NCBI RefSeq assembly: GCF_017163935.1
Contig: NZ_JABVZR010000002.1
Coordinates: forward strand, 496,001 to 560,000
DNA: 64,000 nt
Direction of reading: 5' to 3'
Source: Novosphingobium terrae
GTDB taxonomy: Bacteria; Pseudomonadota; Alphaproteobacteria; Sphingomonadales; Sphingomonadaceae
Shown here: piece after piece, positions 44,667 to 52,730 of the stretch
Position numbering within the stretch: the first letter of the stretch is position 1
Layout: the number at the start of each line of letters is the position of its first letter
Made by a program: the position numbers and the translations under genes
Notes under the pieces: generated by a model
The model's input: only the letters and a program-made list of their open reading frames with translations
Database searches by the model: none
Told to the model about the DNA's origin: nothing

Positions 44667-45626
44667 ATGGCCAAGCCTTTTGCTTCCTCTGCCGATACTG
44701 CCCCGAAAAAAGAAACGCTCGAAGTGCTGGCCGACGGCGTCTACGCCTTGACCGCCGAGGGCGATCCCAACGTCGGCGCCATCGAGGGCGAGGATTTCCT
44801 CGTGGCCTTCGAGGCCCGCGCCACACCTGCCGCCGCCCGCGACTGGCTCGCCAAGCTGCGCGAGCATACCGACAAGCCGGTCAAATATCTGGTCCTCACC
44901 CATTATCACGCCGTCCGCGTGCTGGGCGCCAGCGCCTTCGAGGCCGAACACATCATCACCAGCAATGTGACCAAACAGCTGATCGAGGAGCGCGGCCAGC
45001 AGGATTGGGACAGCGAATTCGGCCGCATGCCGCGCCTGTTCAAGAATCCCGAGGAAATCCCCGGCCTGACCTGGCCCACCGAAACCTTCGCCACCGAACA
45101 CCGCATCGAACTGGGCGGCGACCGTGGCGCCATCGAGCTGAAGTTCTGCGGTCGCGGCCATACGGCGGGCGATATCGTGGCCTGGCATGACAAGTCCAAG
45201 ACGCTCTTCGCGGGCGATCTGGTGGAAGCCGAAGCCGCGCTCTATACCGGCGATGCTTTCCACTTCGACTGGTCCACCACCACGCTCGACAATGTGAAGG
45301 CCTTCCGCGCCGAGAACCTGATCGGCGGACGCGGCGCCATCGCCAAGGGCACCGCCGCCACCGATGCCGCCATCGAACAGACCCGCGACTTCCTCAAGGG
45401 CATGATCGAGCATGTCGGCAACGCCCACAAGAATGGCGGCACGCTGAAAGACGCCTTCCTCGCCACCCATAAGGCGCTCTCGCCCAAGTTCGGCATGTGG
45501 CCGATCTTCGAACACTGCCTGCCCTTCGACGTGCAGCGCCTGTGGGATGAGTTCGACGGTATCGACTGGCCGCGCATCTGGACCATGGAGCGCGACCGCG
45601 AGGTCTGGGCCCAGCTGCAGGACTGA
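44667..45626 (+). CDS. metallo-beta-lactamase-fold hydrolase with altered metal motif
   Basis: A 319-residue cytoplasmic protein of the MBL-fold hydrolase family. The usual HxHxDH metal motif reads HYHAVR here (near residue 89), so the Asp and third His are missing. The later ligands remain: the His in GRGHTAGD near 173 and the Asp in FAGDLVEAEAA near 192. A single-metal site or loss of activity is possible. The start at 44667 follows AAAGGAG. It lies between maiA and the flavoprotein hydroxylase in the same operon, with 28 and 11 bases to its neighbours, so a role in aryl-acetate catabolism is expected. I know of no proven reaction for this protein type in that setting. Confidence 0.78.
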   Translation: MAKPFASSADTAPKKETLEVLADGVYALTAEGDPNVGAIEGEDFLVAFEARATPAAARDWLAKLREHTDKPVKYLVLTHYHAVRVLGASAFEAEHIITSNVTKQLIEERGQQDWDSEFGRMPRLFKNPEEIPGLTWPTETFATEHRIELGGDRGAIELKFCGRGHTAGDIVAWHDKSKTLFAGDLVEAEAALYTGDAFHFDWSTTTLDNVKAFRAENLIGGRGAIAKGTAATDAAIEQTRDFLKGMIEHVGNAHKNGGTLKDAFLATHKALSPKFGMWPIFEHCLPFDVQRLWDEFDGIDWPRIWTMERDREVWAQLQD

Positions 45627-45637
45627 GAGGAACCATC

Positions 45638-47230
45638 ATGACCGCTACGAACAAGAAGGGCGGCATTCCGGTCTGGCGTGACATGGGTGTCACGCCAAAT
45701 CCGGCCCGGGAGGATGATGCCGAGGTGGTGATCGTGGGCGGAGGGCCGGTGGGCCTGACGCTCGCGCTCGATCTGGGCCGCCGGGGCCGCCGGGTGCTGG
45801 TGCTCAACAAGCGCGATATCATCGCCGCCGGATCGAAAGCGATCTGCTTCTCCAAGCGCACGCTGGACATCTGGAACCGTCTGGGCGTGGGCAAGGCTAT
45901 GGTCGAGAAGGGCGTGGTCTGGAATGTCGGCAAGGTGTTCTGGGGCGCTCAAGACGAGCCTGTCTACAGCTTCGACATGCTGCCCGTGAAGCATCAGCAG
46001 ATGCCCGCTTTCATCAACCTGCAGCAGTATCACGCCGAGGAGATCCTGATCGAGGCAGTAATTGCCCTGCCCAATGTGACGTTGCGCTGGGGTCATGAAG
46101 TTACCGAGATCGCCCAGTCCGCCGATAGCGCGCGGCTGACGGTGCGCTCGGATGAAGGCGCCTATTGCATCGACGCGCCATGGGTGGCGGCCTGTGATGG
46201 CAGCACCTCGCCCCTGCGCCATATGCTGGGGCTGGATTTCGAGGGGCGTATCTTTGAGGACAATTTCCTCATCGCCGACATCCGCCTCAAGCAGGATCGC
46301 CCTGCTGAGCGCTGGTTCTGGTTCGATCCGCCCTTCAACCCCGGCCAGTCGGCCCTGCTCCACAAGCAGCCCGATGATGTGTGGCGCCTCGATTTTCAGC
46401 TAGGCTGGAACATCGACCGCGAGGCCTGCATCAAGCCCGAAAATGTCGCACCCTATGTGCGCGGCATGCTGGGCGAGGATGTGGAATTCAAACCCGAATG
46501 GTACAGCGTCTACACCTTCCAGTGCCGCCGCATGGCGCGCTTCGTCCATGACCGGGTGATCTTCGCCGGGGACAGCGCTCATCTCGTTTCGCCTTTCGGC
46601 GCACGGGGTTGCAATGGCGGCGTGGCCGATGCCGACAACCTCGGCTGGAAGCTGGATCTGATCCTGCGCGGCGAGGCACCCGAGGATCTGCTGGAAAGCT
46701 ACAATGACGAAGCCATCGCCACGGCGGATGAGAACATCCTCAACTCCTCGCGCTCGACCGATTTTCTGACGCCCAAATCGGAAACCAGCACCGCTTTGCG
46801 CAATGCCGTGCTGGAACTGTCGGAAACGCATGCCTTTGCGCGGCCTTTCGTCAATTCCGGGCGGCTGTCGACGGCGGTGTCCTATCCGCATTCGCCGCTC
46901 AGCACAGAAGACGGTTTGCAAGGCGGCATCACCCCCGGCTCGGTGGCTCTGGATGCGCCGGTCGGGAACGGCTGGCTGCTCGATCATCTGGGGCAAGGCG
47001 ATTTCGTGCTGCTCAGCGCGGATGGCACCGCCCCCGAAATCGAGGGTCTGCGCAGCCTGAATGTCGCGGACCTCGGCGACAGCGAAGGCCTTGTGGCCCA
47101 GCGTTACGCAATGGAACCCGGCGCCGCCTATCTGATCCGCCCCGACCACTATGTTGCGGCGCGCTGGCACCAGCCCTCCGCGCATCAGATCAGCGCAGCC
47201 TTGCAGCGCGCGAAGGGATTGCACGCATGA
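45638..47230 (+). CDS. FAD-dependent aromatic hydroxylase, MhaA-like (3-hydroxyphenylacetate 6-hydroxylase flavoprotein)
   Basis: Class A flavoprotein monooxygenase of 530 residues. VVIVGGGPVGLTLALDLGRRG near residue 32 is the FAD-binding GxGxxG, and RVIFAGDSAHLVSPFGARG near residue 303 is the GD motif that contacts FAD and NAD(P)H. The operon ends in homogentisate cleavage, so a hydroxylase yielding homogentisate is expected: 3-hydroxyphenylacetate 6-hydroxylase or 4-hydroxyphenylacetate 1-hydroxylase. The next gene is a tiny protein overlapping its stop. In Pseudomonas putida U, MhaA is a flavoprotein of similar size that needs a small coupling protein, MhaB, from the next gene. That match makes MhaA the best guess. 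The start follows GAGAGGAACC. Confidence 0.78.
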   Translation: MTATNKKGGIPVWRDMGVTPNPAREDDAEVVIVGGGPVGLTLALDLGRRGRRVLVLNKRDIIAAGSKAICFSKRTLDIWNRLGVGKAMVEKGVVWNVGKVFWGAQDEPVYSFDMLPVKHQQMPAFINLQQYHAEEILIEAVIALPNVTLRWGHEVTEIAQSADSARLTVRSDEGAYCIDAPWVAACDGSTSPLRHMLGLDFEGRIFEDNFLIADIRLKQDRPAERWFWFDPPFNPGQSALLHKQPDDVWRLDFQLGWNIDREACIKPENVAPYVRGMLGEDVEFKPEWYSVYTFQCRRMARFVHDRVIFAGDSAHLVSPFGARGCNGGVADADNLGWKLDLILRGEAPEDLLESYNDEAIATADENILNSSRSTDFLTPKSETSTALRNAVLELSETHAFARPFVNSGRLSTAVSYPHSPLSTEDGLQGGITPGSVALDAPVGNGWLLDHLGQGDFVLLSADGTAPEIEGLRSLNVADLGDSEGLVAQRYAMEPGAAYLIRPDHYVAARWHQPSAHQISAALQRAKGLHA

Positions 47231-47460
47231 GCACGATCAACCTTGCCCCCAACATCGCCCGGCCAGACGATTTCTACGCCCGTCTGGTCAGCCTGCATGA
47301 CGGGCTGGACATGAAGGCCAGTGCCGTCGTCAACGCCAAGCTGATTTTCCTTCTCGCCAACCATATCGGTGATGAGGATGTGCTGCGCGAAGCCCTGACT
47401 CTGGCCGCCGCCAAACAGCCTGCAACCCGGCCGCAAGCGCCTTGCGCGCAGGCAGCCTGA
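47227..47460 (+). CDS. small DUF2783-type protein, MhaB-like coupling partner
   Basis: A 77-residue soluble protein whose ATG overlaps the stop of the flavoprotein hydroxylase gene (ATGA), which implies coupled synthesis. The central part (NIARPDDFYARLVSLHDGLD, then NAKLIFLLANHIGDEDVL) looks like the DUF2783 family, mostly helical. There is no signal peptide or cofactor motif. By analogy with MhaB of Pseudomonas putida U it may be needed to couple NADH oxidation to hydroxylation. The C-terminal 20 residues are low-complexity and probably disordered. The family call is from pattern memory; linkage is the strongest evidence. Confidence 0.72.
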   Translation: MSTINLAPNIARPDDFYARLVSLHDGLDMKASAVVNAKLIFLLANHIGDEDVLREALTLAAAKQPATRPQAPCAQAA

Positions 47461-47469
47461 GACCTTCCC

Positions 47470-47506
47470 GCGTTGCGGCGATGGCATGGCTCCATCGCCG
47501 CAACGC
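47470..47506 (+). terminator. long perfect hairpin after the homogentisate operon
   Basis: A 15-bp perfect stem from 47470-47484 to 47492-47506 (central part GTTGCGGCGATGG pairing with CCATCGCCGCAAC) with a 7-base loop. No T-run follows. It lies 10 bases after the last operon gene, so it probably ends or stabilises that transcript. Confidence 0.6.
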
Positions 47507-47606
47507 CATACTGCCGGGCGATTGCAATTCGCCCGCAAAGCTGCTTGACTGATACCGATAAGAACAGGCCGCCTTGCTGACGGAAGGATGTGGCCGGGAG
47601 AATGCG

Positions 47607-48338
47607 ATGGTTGTGGGATCTGTCCTCTATGAGGCGCTGATCGATGCCACCGGCACGGGCGCGCTGGCCGATGTGCTGCTCTCGGCAGCAGATCAGGCCG
47701 CCGGTGTCGATGAAATCTTTGGCTATTGGCTCGATGAGCGCGGACGGGTCTTCGTGATCGTCTCTTCGGGCCATGTCGGATCGTCGCAAAGCCGCGCGGA
47801 CCGCTATGCCAGCCAGTATCATGCACTCGATCCGTTGGCGGGCATGGCGCATTATCACGGCAAGGATATGCGCATGGCCCGGCTGGCGGCCAGCGATGTG
47901 CATCACTCCGCCTATCGCCGCGAATGCTACGACCATCCCGGTTTCGCCGAGAAGATCGCCTTTGCCCGCGCGCGCGGCGGGCGCAATTTCGTACTCAACT
48001 TCTACCGCCGCAAGGAGCAGCCGGTCAGCAGCCTCGACACGCTGAGCGAACTGGCCGAACTGGCCTTTCCCCTGCTGCGCAAACATGTCGATCTGGCGCG
48101 CGACGACACCGATCTGCCCATCGTCGCCAAGCTGGAGCAGCGGCTGACCAACACCTATCCCCTGCTCAGCCGCCGCGAGCGGGAAGTCTGCGCCCGCACC
48201 CTGACGGGCATGACCGCCGAGGCCATCGGCATCGACCTGTCCGTCAGCGAGACCACCGTGCTGACCTATCGCCGCCGCGCCTATGAACGCTACAATCTCT
48301 CCAATTCGCAGGAGATGCTGGGGCGCATCCTGTTCTGA
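47607..48338 (+). CDS. LuxR-type transcriptional regulator
   Basis: A 243-residue regulator. The C-terminal 60 residues form a LuxR helix-turn-helix (LLSRREREVCARTLTGM, then GIDLSVSETTVLTYRRRAYERYN). The N-terminal 170 residues show no domain I can name; they contain SGHVGSSQSRADRYASQYHALDPLAGMAHY and are unlike acyl-homoserine-lactone receptors. Proteins of this build often sit beside aromatic hydroxylase genes and may sense the substrate. I choose ATG 47607 with GGGAG before it; the frame also opens from a TTG at 47574. It lies 147 bases after the small DUF2783 gene, past a hairpin, so it may have its own promoter. Confidence 0.8.
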   Translation: MVVGSVLYEALIDATGTGALADVLLSAADQAAGVDEIFGYWLDERGRVFVIVSSGHVGSSQSRADRYASQYHALDPLAGMAHYHGKDMRMARLAASDVHHSAYRRECYDHPGFAEKIAFARARGGRNFVLNFYRRKEQPVSSLDTLSELAELAFPLLRKHVDLARDDTDLPIVAKLEQRLTNTYPLLSRREREVCARTLTGMTAEAIGIDLSVSETTVLTYRRRAYERYNLSNSQEMLGRILF

Positions 48339-48341
48339 GCC

Positions 48342-49097
48342 TTACGGCCAGCCCACCCCATCCAGCACCAGCTTGATGCCGATGGCGATCATCAGCGCAT
48401 AGATGATGCGATAAAAACGCGCGGGATCGACCTTGCGCACCAACACCACGCCCCCCATCGTCGCGGCCAGCGCCACCGGCATCAGCGCGGCGGAGGCCAG
48501 CAGATTGGCCCGGCTGAACTGCCCCAGCGCCAGATAGGCGGGCACCTTGATCCAGTTCATAAAGGCAAAGCAGATCGCCGTGGACCCGACCAGCGCATCG
48601 CGCGGCAGGCGGCGCGGCAGCACCCACATCTGAAACGGCTGCGCCCCGGCATGCGCCACCTGACTGCCAAAGCCCGAGCCGATCCCGAACAACACCCCCA
48701 GCCAGCGCGGCGATGTGGAGGGCAGCACCACCGCATTGCCCCGCTCCTGCCACAGGCGTTGCAGACCAAACAGCAGCGACAGCGCGCCAACCGTCCCCAG
48801 CACCGCGCTTTCCGAAACGCGCGCGGCGAAGAGATAGCCCAGCAACACGCCCATCGCCATGCCGGGCAGCATCACCAGCAGCACGGTGCGATCCCAGCTT
48901 TTGCGGAACGACCAGACGCTGACGACATCCTGCACCACCAGAATTGGCAGCAGCACCGCCGCGCTTTCCAAGGGCGGATTGGCCAGCGCCATCACCGGCA
49001 TGGCCAGCGCGCCGATCCCGGCAAAGCCCCCTTTCGACATGCCCGAGAGGATCACGGCAACACCCGCGCAGATCACGGCAGGGGCACTATCAAGCAT
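48342..49097 (-). CDS. TauE/SafE (TSUP) family membrane exporter
   Basis: An inner-membrane protein of 251 residues with about eight hydrophobic helices and the TSUP pattern: GMSKGGFAGIGALAMPVMAL in the first repeat and GSGFGSQVAHAGAQPFQMW in the second. The family exports sulfite, sulfoacetate or other small organic anions; cargo cannot be predicted. It ends 3 bases from the convergent LuxR gene and starts 94 bases downstream of the SDR gene on the same strand. It may export or import an aromatic acid, but the context is weak. Confidence 0.85.
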   Translation of the reverse strand: MLDSAPAVICAGVAVILSGMSKGGFAGIGALAMPVMALANPPLESAAVLLPILVVQDVVSVWSFRKSWDRTVLLVMLPGMAMGVLLGYLFAARVSESAVLGTVGALSLLFGLQRLWQERGNAVVLPSTSPRWLGVLFGIGSGFGSQVAHAGAQPFQMWVLPRRLPRDALVGSTAICFAFMNWIKVPAYLALGQFSRANLLASAALMPVALAATMGGVVLVRKVDPARFYRIIYALMIAIGIKLVLDGVGWP

Positions 49098-49191
49098 GGA
49101 GAACCGCTTTCAAAACCGGGGGCAACACATGGCCGTGATGCGGTTGCCATGGGCGCCGGTCAACAGCAACCCTTGCGGTTAAAACGGACCT

Positions 49192-49914
49192 TCAGCGGAA
49201 CGTATAGCCCCCATCGCAGCAGAGCGTGCTGCCGGTCATATTGGTGTTGTCCAGCAGGAACAGTGCGGCATGGGCTTGCTCTGCGACGCTGGCCGGGCGC
49301 TCCAGAAGGCATAGTTGCCGCCATTGGGCATAGGCGACCTCGCGCTGATCGGCGGGCCGATTGCGCCAAAGCTCGCTGTCGGTCGTTCCGGGAGACAGGC
49401 AGTTGACGCGGATGGGCGCCAGCTCGACCGCCAAGCCCCGCGCCAGCCCTTCAAGCGCGGCATTGCAGGCGGCATAGGCCGGGGCGCCGATCGGGCGCTG
49501 AGACGCCGCCCCGGACATCAGCACCAACGAGGCGTCGCTGCGCAGCACCGGCAAGGCCGCATACACCGCCCAATATTGCCCCCAGAATTTCGCCTGAAAC
49601 AACGCCTCGCTGGTGGCCGTATCGCCATGGCGAAAGGGGCCGGTGCGATAGGAGGCCGCCGGGGTGAACAGGCCGGATAAAGCCTCGCCCTGCGGGACGC
49701 CTCGCGCAAAGAAGGTTGTGAGTGCCTCGCGATCCGTGATGTCCACGAGCGTGCCCTTCGCACGATCCCCGAGTTGGGCCAAAGCCTCTGCCAGACGCTC
49801 CGGCGAACGCCCGCCGATCCAAACCCGATCCCCGCGTGCTACCAGTTGCCGCGCCGTGGCCAGGCCGATCCCCGAAGTGCCGCCAAGGATGGCGTATAAG
49901 CGATTTTCAGTCAT
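49192..49914 (-). CDS. SDR-family protein with substituted catalytic lysine
   Basis: A 240-residue short-chain dehydrogenase/reductase fold protein. The NAD(P)-binding TGxxxGxG-type motif is present as LGGTSGIGLATA near residue 10, with GGRS after the second strand suggesting NADPH. The active-site Ser lies in MSGAAS and Tyr in PAYAACNAALEGL, where the usual YxxxK is YAACN. The codon for this residue reads AAT. Loss of the Lys normally removes oxidoreductase activity, so the protein may be a binding or sensory SDR or may use another base. It diverges from a LysR gene over an 85-base gap, so that LysR protein probably controls it. Confidence 0.84.
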   Translation of the reverse strand: MTENRLYAILGGTSGIGLATARQLVARGDRVWIGGRSPERLAEALAQLGDRAKGTLVDITDREALTTFFARGVPQGEALSGLFTPAASYRTGPFRHGDTATSEALFQAKFWGQYWAVYAALPVLRSDASLVLMSGAASQRPIGAPAYAACNAALEGLARGLAVELAPIRVNCLSPGTTDSELWRNRPADQREVAYAQWRQLCLLERPASVAEQAHAALFLLDNTNMTGSTLCCDGGYTFR

Positions 49915-49999
49915 GCCCGCGATGCTATTGCCGCATCAGATGCCGTTAAAGCGATATATTTTCCTGTCATTCACGCATAAAATTCTCCATTCATCGGCC

Positions 50000-50920
50000 A
50001 TGACTCATATCCCCGGCGACGATCCCGGCGTTTTCCTCGCCGTCTGTGAGGCAGGCAGCTTCGCGGCTGCCGCTTCAGGCATCGGCCTGTCGCCTTCCGC
50101 CGTGGCCAAGGCCGTGGCGCGGCTGGAACAAAGGCTGGGGATCGCGCTGTTTCATCGCACCACCCGTCGGCTCTCGCTGACCGGGGAAGGCATCATCTAT
50201 CGCGACCATTGCCACATCACGCGCGCGGAAATGGCCCGCGTGGAGACCATGCTCTCCGCCTCGACGCGGCATCCGGCGGGAACGGTCAGGGTCAGCCTGC
50301 CGCCCTTGTTGGGGACACACATCATCGCCCCGGCGCTTTACGAACTGTGCCGCCTCTGGCCTTTGCTCAGCTTCGATATTGCCCTGTCCACGCAAAAGGC
50401 TGAGCTGTCCGCAGGTGACATCGATCTGGCGGTCCGCATTGGCGATTTGCCCGATCTGCCTGCTGTCATGGCGCGACGGCTGGGGTTGCAGCGTGTCGCC
50501 CTCTGCTGCTCCCCCGCCTGTCTGGCCGAGCGCTCACCACCCGAAAACGTCGAGGATCTGGCAGATCACAGGCTGATCGCCACGCGGCGTGATCATCGCC
50601 CCCTGCCCTGGCTGTTCCGCGAAGTTGACGGCACGCTACGCAGCATCACGCCTCACGCGGCGCTGATGCTGGACGGCAGTCTCTTGACGCTGTCAGCCAT
50701 TCGCGCCGGTCATGGCATAGGGCTGGTGCCGCGCTGGCTGGTGCAGGATGAAATCGCCAGCGGCGCGCTGATCAGCGTGCTGGACGACCGGCTGGCCGGT
50801 CATCTCCCGGTCCATGTGTTGTGGCCCGCCGCCCCCGCCATGCTGCCCCGCCTGAGGGTCAGCATCGATACCATTGTCGCGACGGCGCAAAAAGCCGTCG
50901 AAGATGGCTTGCTGATCTGA
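50000..50920 (+). CDS. LysR-family transcriptional regulator
   Basis: A 306-residue regulator with an N-terminal winged helix (DPGVFLAVCEAGSFAAAASG, then SPSAVAKAVARLEQRLGIALFHRTTRR) and a C-terminal periplasmic-binding-like effector domain (GTVRVSLPPLLGTHIIAP to GIGLVPRWLV). The ATG at 50000 begins the DNA-binding domain; longer readings run back into the SDR gene region. It is divergent from the SDR gene, the common layout for a LysR protein and its target. The 85-base gap is AT-rich near 49950-49990, but I could not pick out a clear T-N11-A box. The effector is unknown. Confidence 0.9.
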   Translation: MTHIPGDDPGVFLAVCEAGSFAAAASGIGLSPSAVAKAVARLEQRLGIALFHRTTRRLSLTGEGIIYRDHCHITRAEMARVETMLSASTRHPAGTVRVSLPPLLGTHIIAPALYELCRLWPLLSFDIALSTQKAELSAGDIDLAVRIGDLPDLPAVMARRLGLQRVALCCSPACLAERSPPENVEDLADHRLIATRRDHRPLPWLFREVDGTLRSITPHAALMLDGSLLTLSAIRAGHGIGLVPRWLVQDEIASGALISVLDDRLAGHLPVHVLWPAAPAMLPRLRVSIDTIVATAQKAVEDGLLI

Positions 50921-50942
50921 ACGCCCGAGTTCGGGCAAGGGA

Positions 50943-51587
50943 TCAGGCCGCCATCCCCAAGGCCGGCTCTTCCACAGACAGGCCCAGCAAAGCTTTTCGG
51001 AATAAGGATTTGACCAGACGGTCTTCAAGAATGCGCCCCGCCACATACAGCACCGCAAACATCGCCGCGAAGACATAGGCGGAGGTCGGCGAAGGCTTCT
51101 TGTCCTGCCCTTCGGACAGGTCGGTGCCGTCCTTTTTCGGCTTGTCTGGAGCCGGGGCGCCCAGAGCCTTGTCGATCGGGCTTTGCGGCAGCTCCACGAG
51201 TTTTTTCACGTCCTTGTGCCCCGCCACCGCCGGAGCAGCGGGCTTTTCCAATGTGCCCAGAACGATCGTCAGCTGCGCAAAGGCCAGAAACAGCAAAGGT
51301 GCGAGAAAGCAGAACAGCAGCGCCCGGCTGCTCAGCCGATAATGCAGCTCTGCCCCCGCCGCGCTCTCCCTGATCTGCAGCACCCCGCCATCGAAGACCG
51401 ACATGCTGTCCTGCGCCGCCTGATCCTTCTTGCGGAATGTCAGCGTGTCGCCCCGCCTTTCGCGCGCCGTGCCAGACTGTCGGAACAGCGGATCGAGCCT
51501 GCCAAAAGCCTCCTCACGCGACTGCCCCGCAGCCAGCGGCAGGCTGCCCGTGATATGCCAGATCCTGTCGAGCCAATGCAGTGTCAC
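50943..51587 (-). CDS. membrane protein of unknown function
   Basis: A 214-residue protein I do not recognise. Residues 1-85 are soluble and contain repeated short beta-like stretches (GDTLTFRKKDQAAQDSMSVFDGGVLQI). A hydrophobic helix follows near 90-110 (ALLFCFLAPLLFLAFAQLTIVL). A proline- and lysine-rich linker comes next (about 113-165), then a second helix (SAYVFAAMFAVLYVAGRIL) and a short tail. The GTG start at 51587 has GAAGGA 7 bases upstream. It begins 25 bases after a sterol-desaturase-type gene on the same strand, so the two are probably co-transcribed. Confidence 0.7.
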   Translation of the reverse strand: MTLHWLDRIWHITGSLPLAAGQSREEAFGRLDPLFRQSGTARERRGDTLTFRKKDQAAQDSMSVFDGGVLQIRESAAGAELHYRLSSRALLFCFLAPLLFLAFAQLTIVLGTLEKPAAPAVAGHKDVKKLVELPQSPIDKALGAPAPDKPKKDGTDLSEGQDKKPSPTSAYVFAAMFAVLYVAGRILEDRLVKSLFRKALLGLSVEEPALGMAA

Positions 51588-51612
51588 ATCAAATCCTTCA
51601 GAAGAATGCGCC

Positions 51613-52596
51613 TTATTCGGCGGGCATCACCTCGGCAGGCCGCGCGAAGCGGTCTTTCAGCGCATTCCATCCTTCGGTGAAGGGATAGGTCATCTGCTCG
51701 CGGATCGACATGCGGCGACCGCCTTCCATGCCCAGCAGTTCGGCCTCGCCATCGATGCAGGTGCCGAACATGCGATCGATAAAGATGTAGGTGCCAGCGT
51801 AATTGCTGCGGCTGGCCTCGAAATCCTGCGAATGATGCACGCTGTGATGTTCGGTGGTGTTGAAGACGAAGCGCCACCAGCGCGGCGTGTTGAAACGCAC
51901 ATTGATATGCTGATAGGTGCTGACCGCCATGCCAATCGCCCCCGCCAGCAGCGCGGCGCGCGGCAGGAAATCGAAAAAGCCACCCACGCCCAGCCCGATC
52001 AGGAAGATCTCGACCGGATTGCCCACCGCGCCTTTGTTGATGTTGAGCTGGGTGATGTAGTGATGCACCGAATGGGGCAGCCAGAGCGGATACCAATTGT
52101 GCATCCCGCGATGCATCCAATATTGACCGAAATCGAAGATAAAGGAGATCAGGAAGGCCTGCACCAGCAGCGGCAGCCCCATGAACCAGGTGAACTTCTC
52201 CCAATCGAAGGCATGCTGCACGGCTTTGACCATCACGCCCGAGCCGATGTAGCCGTTCACCAGCCGCACCAGCGTGTAGCCCAGCCCGACATAGAACAGA
52301 TCGGTGACCAGCTCCTTCCATGTCAGCCGCCAGCTGCGATAGCGCGGATTGACCCATTCCAGACCCAGCAGCAGCACTTTAAAACCGATGCCGATCCCCA
52401 CCGCGGTGGAGGTCTTGGCGATGGAATTGGGCGCATAATACCAGAACAGGATCAGCGCGAAGAGCATGGTGGGCTGAAACCAGGTGAAGACGAAGCGCTT
52501 GAGCGGCCCGCCCTCCACGCGCGGGATGTTCTCCCACCCGACCGTCACCGGGGCCTGAGCCCCGATCAGCCTGTTGCCGACGCGAACCGCTTCCAT
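51613..52596 (-). CDS. sterol desaturase/fatty-acid hydroxylase family protein (copy 1)
   Basis: An integral-membrane di-iron oxygenase of 327 residues. The histidine clusters of the family are present: HRGMH near residue 160, HSVHH near 171 and HHSVHHSQDFE near 250, with four or five membrane helices between them. Such enzymes hydroxylate or desaturate lipids, sterols or carotenoids; the substrate is unknown. I place the start at 52596, after GAGGGAAAGCTT; an upstream ATG at 52629 has a poor ribosome site. A paralogue at 53772 shares QYWMHR and the GAVGNPxE segment and lies on the other side of a LysR gene. The downstream membrane protein at 50943 is likely its operon partner. Confidence 0.87.
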   Translation of the reverse strand: MEAVRVGNRLIGAQAPVTVGWENIPRVEGGPLKRFVFTWFQPTMLFALILFWYYAPNSIAKTSTAVGIGIGFKVLLLGLEWVNPRYRSWRLTWKELVTDLFYVGLGYTLVRLVNGYIGSGVMVKAVQHAFDWEKFTWFMGLPLLVQAFLISFIFDFGQYWMHRGMHNWYPLWLPHSVHHYITQLNINKGAVGNPVEIFLIGLGVGGFFDFLPRAALLAGAIGMAVSTYQHINVRFNTPRWWRFVFNTTEHHSVHHSQDFEASRSNYAGTYIFIDRMFGTCIDGEAELLGMEGGRRMSIREQMTYPFTEGWNALKDRFARPAEVMPAE

Positions 52597-52658
52597 AAGC
52601 TTTCCCTCATGATGTGGGGGCAGCTTCATAAAAGCACCCCCATCACGCCAGAGGCCAA

Positions 52659-52680
52659 TATCTTATGAAGGCCATAGATA
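52659..52680. promoter_or_regulatory. dyad in the desaturase/LysR intergenic region
   Basis: TATCT (52659-52663) and AGATA (52676-52680) form an inverted repeat around 12 bases, between the divergent desaturase start (52596) and the preferred LysR start (52731). Position and form suit a LysR-type binding site. It would fall inside the gene if the LysR protein started at 52665. Confidence 0.35.
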
Positions 52681-52730
52681 CGCTCTATGCCCCAGTGCAT
52701 CGCGTGGGGATTTGCGCGACTTTCTCCCCT

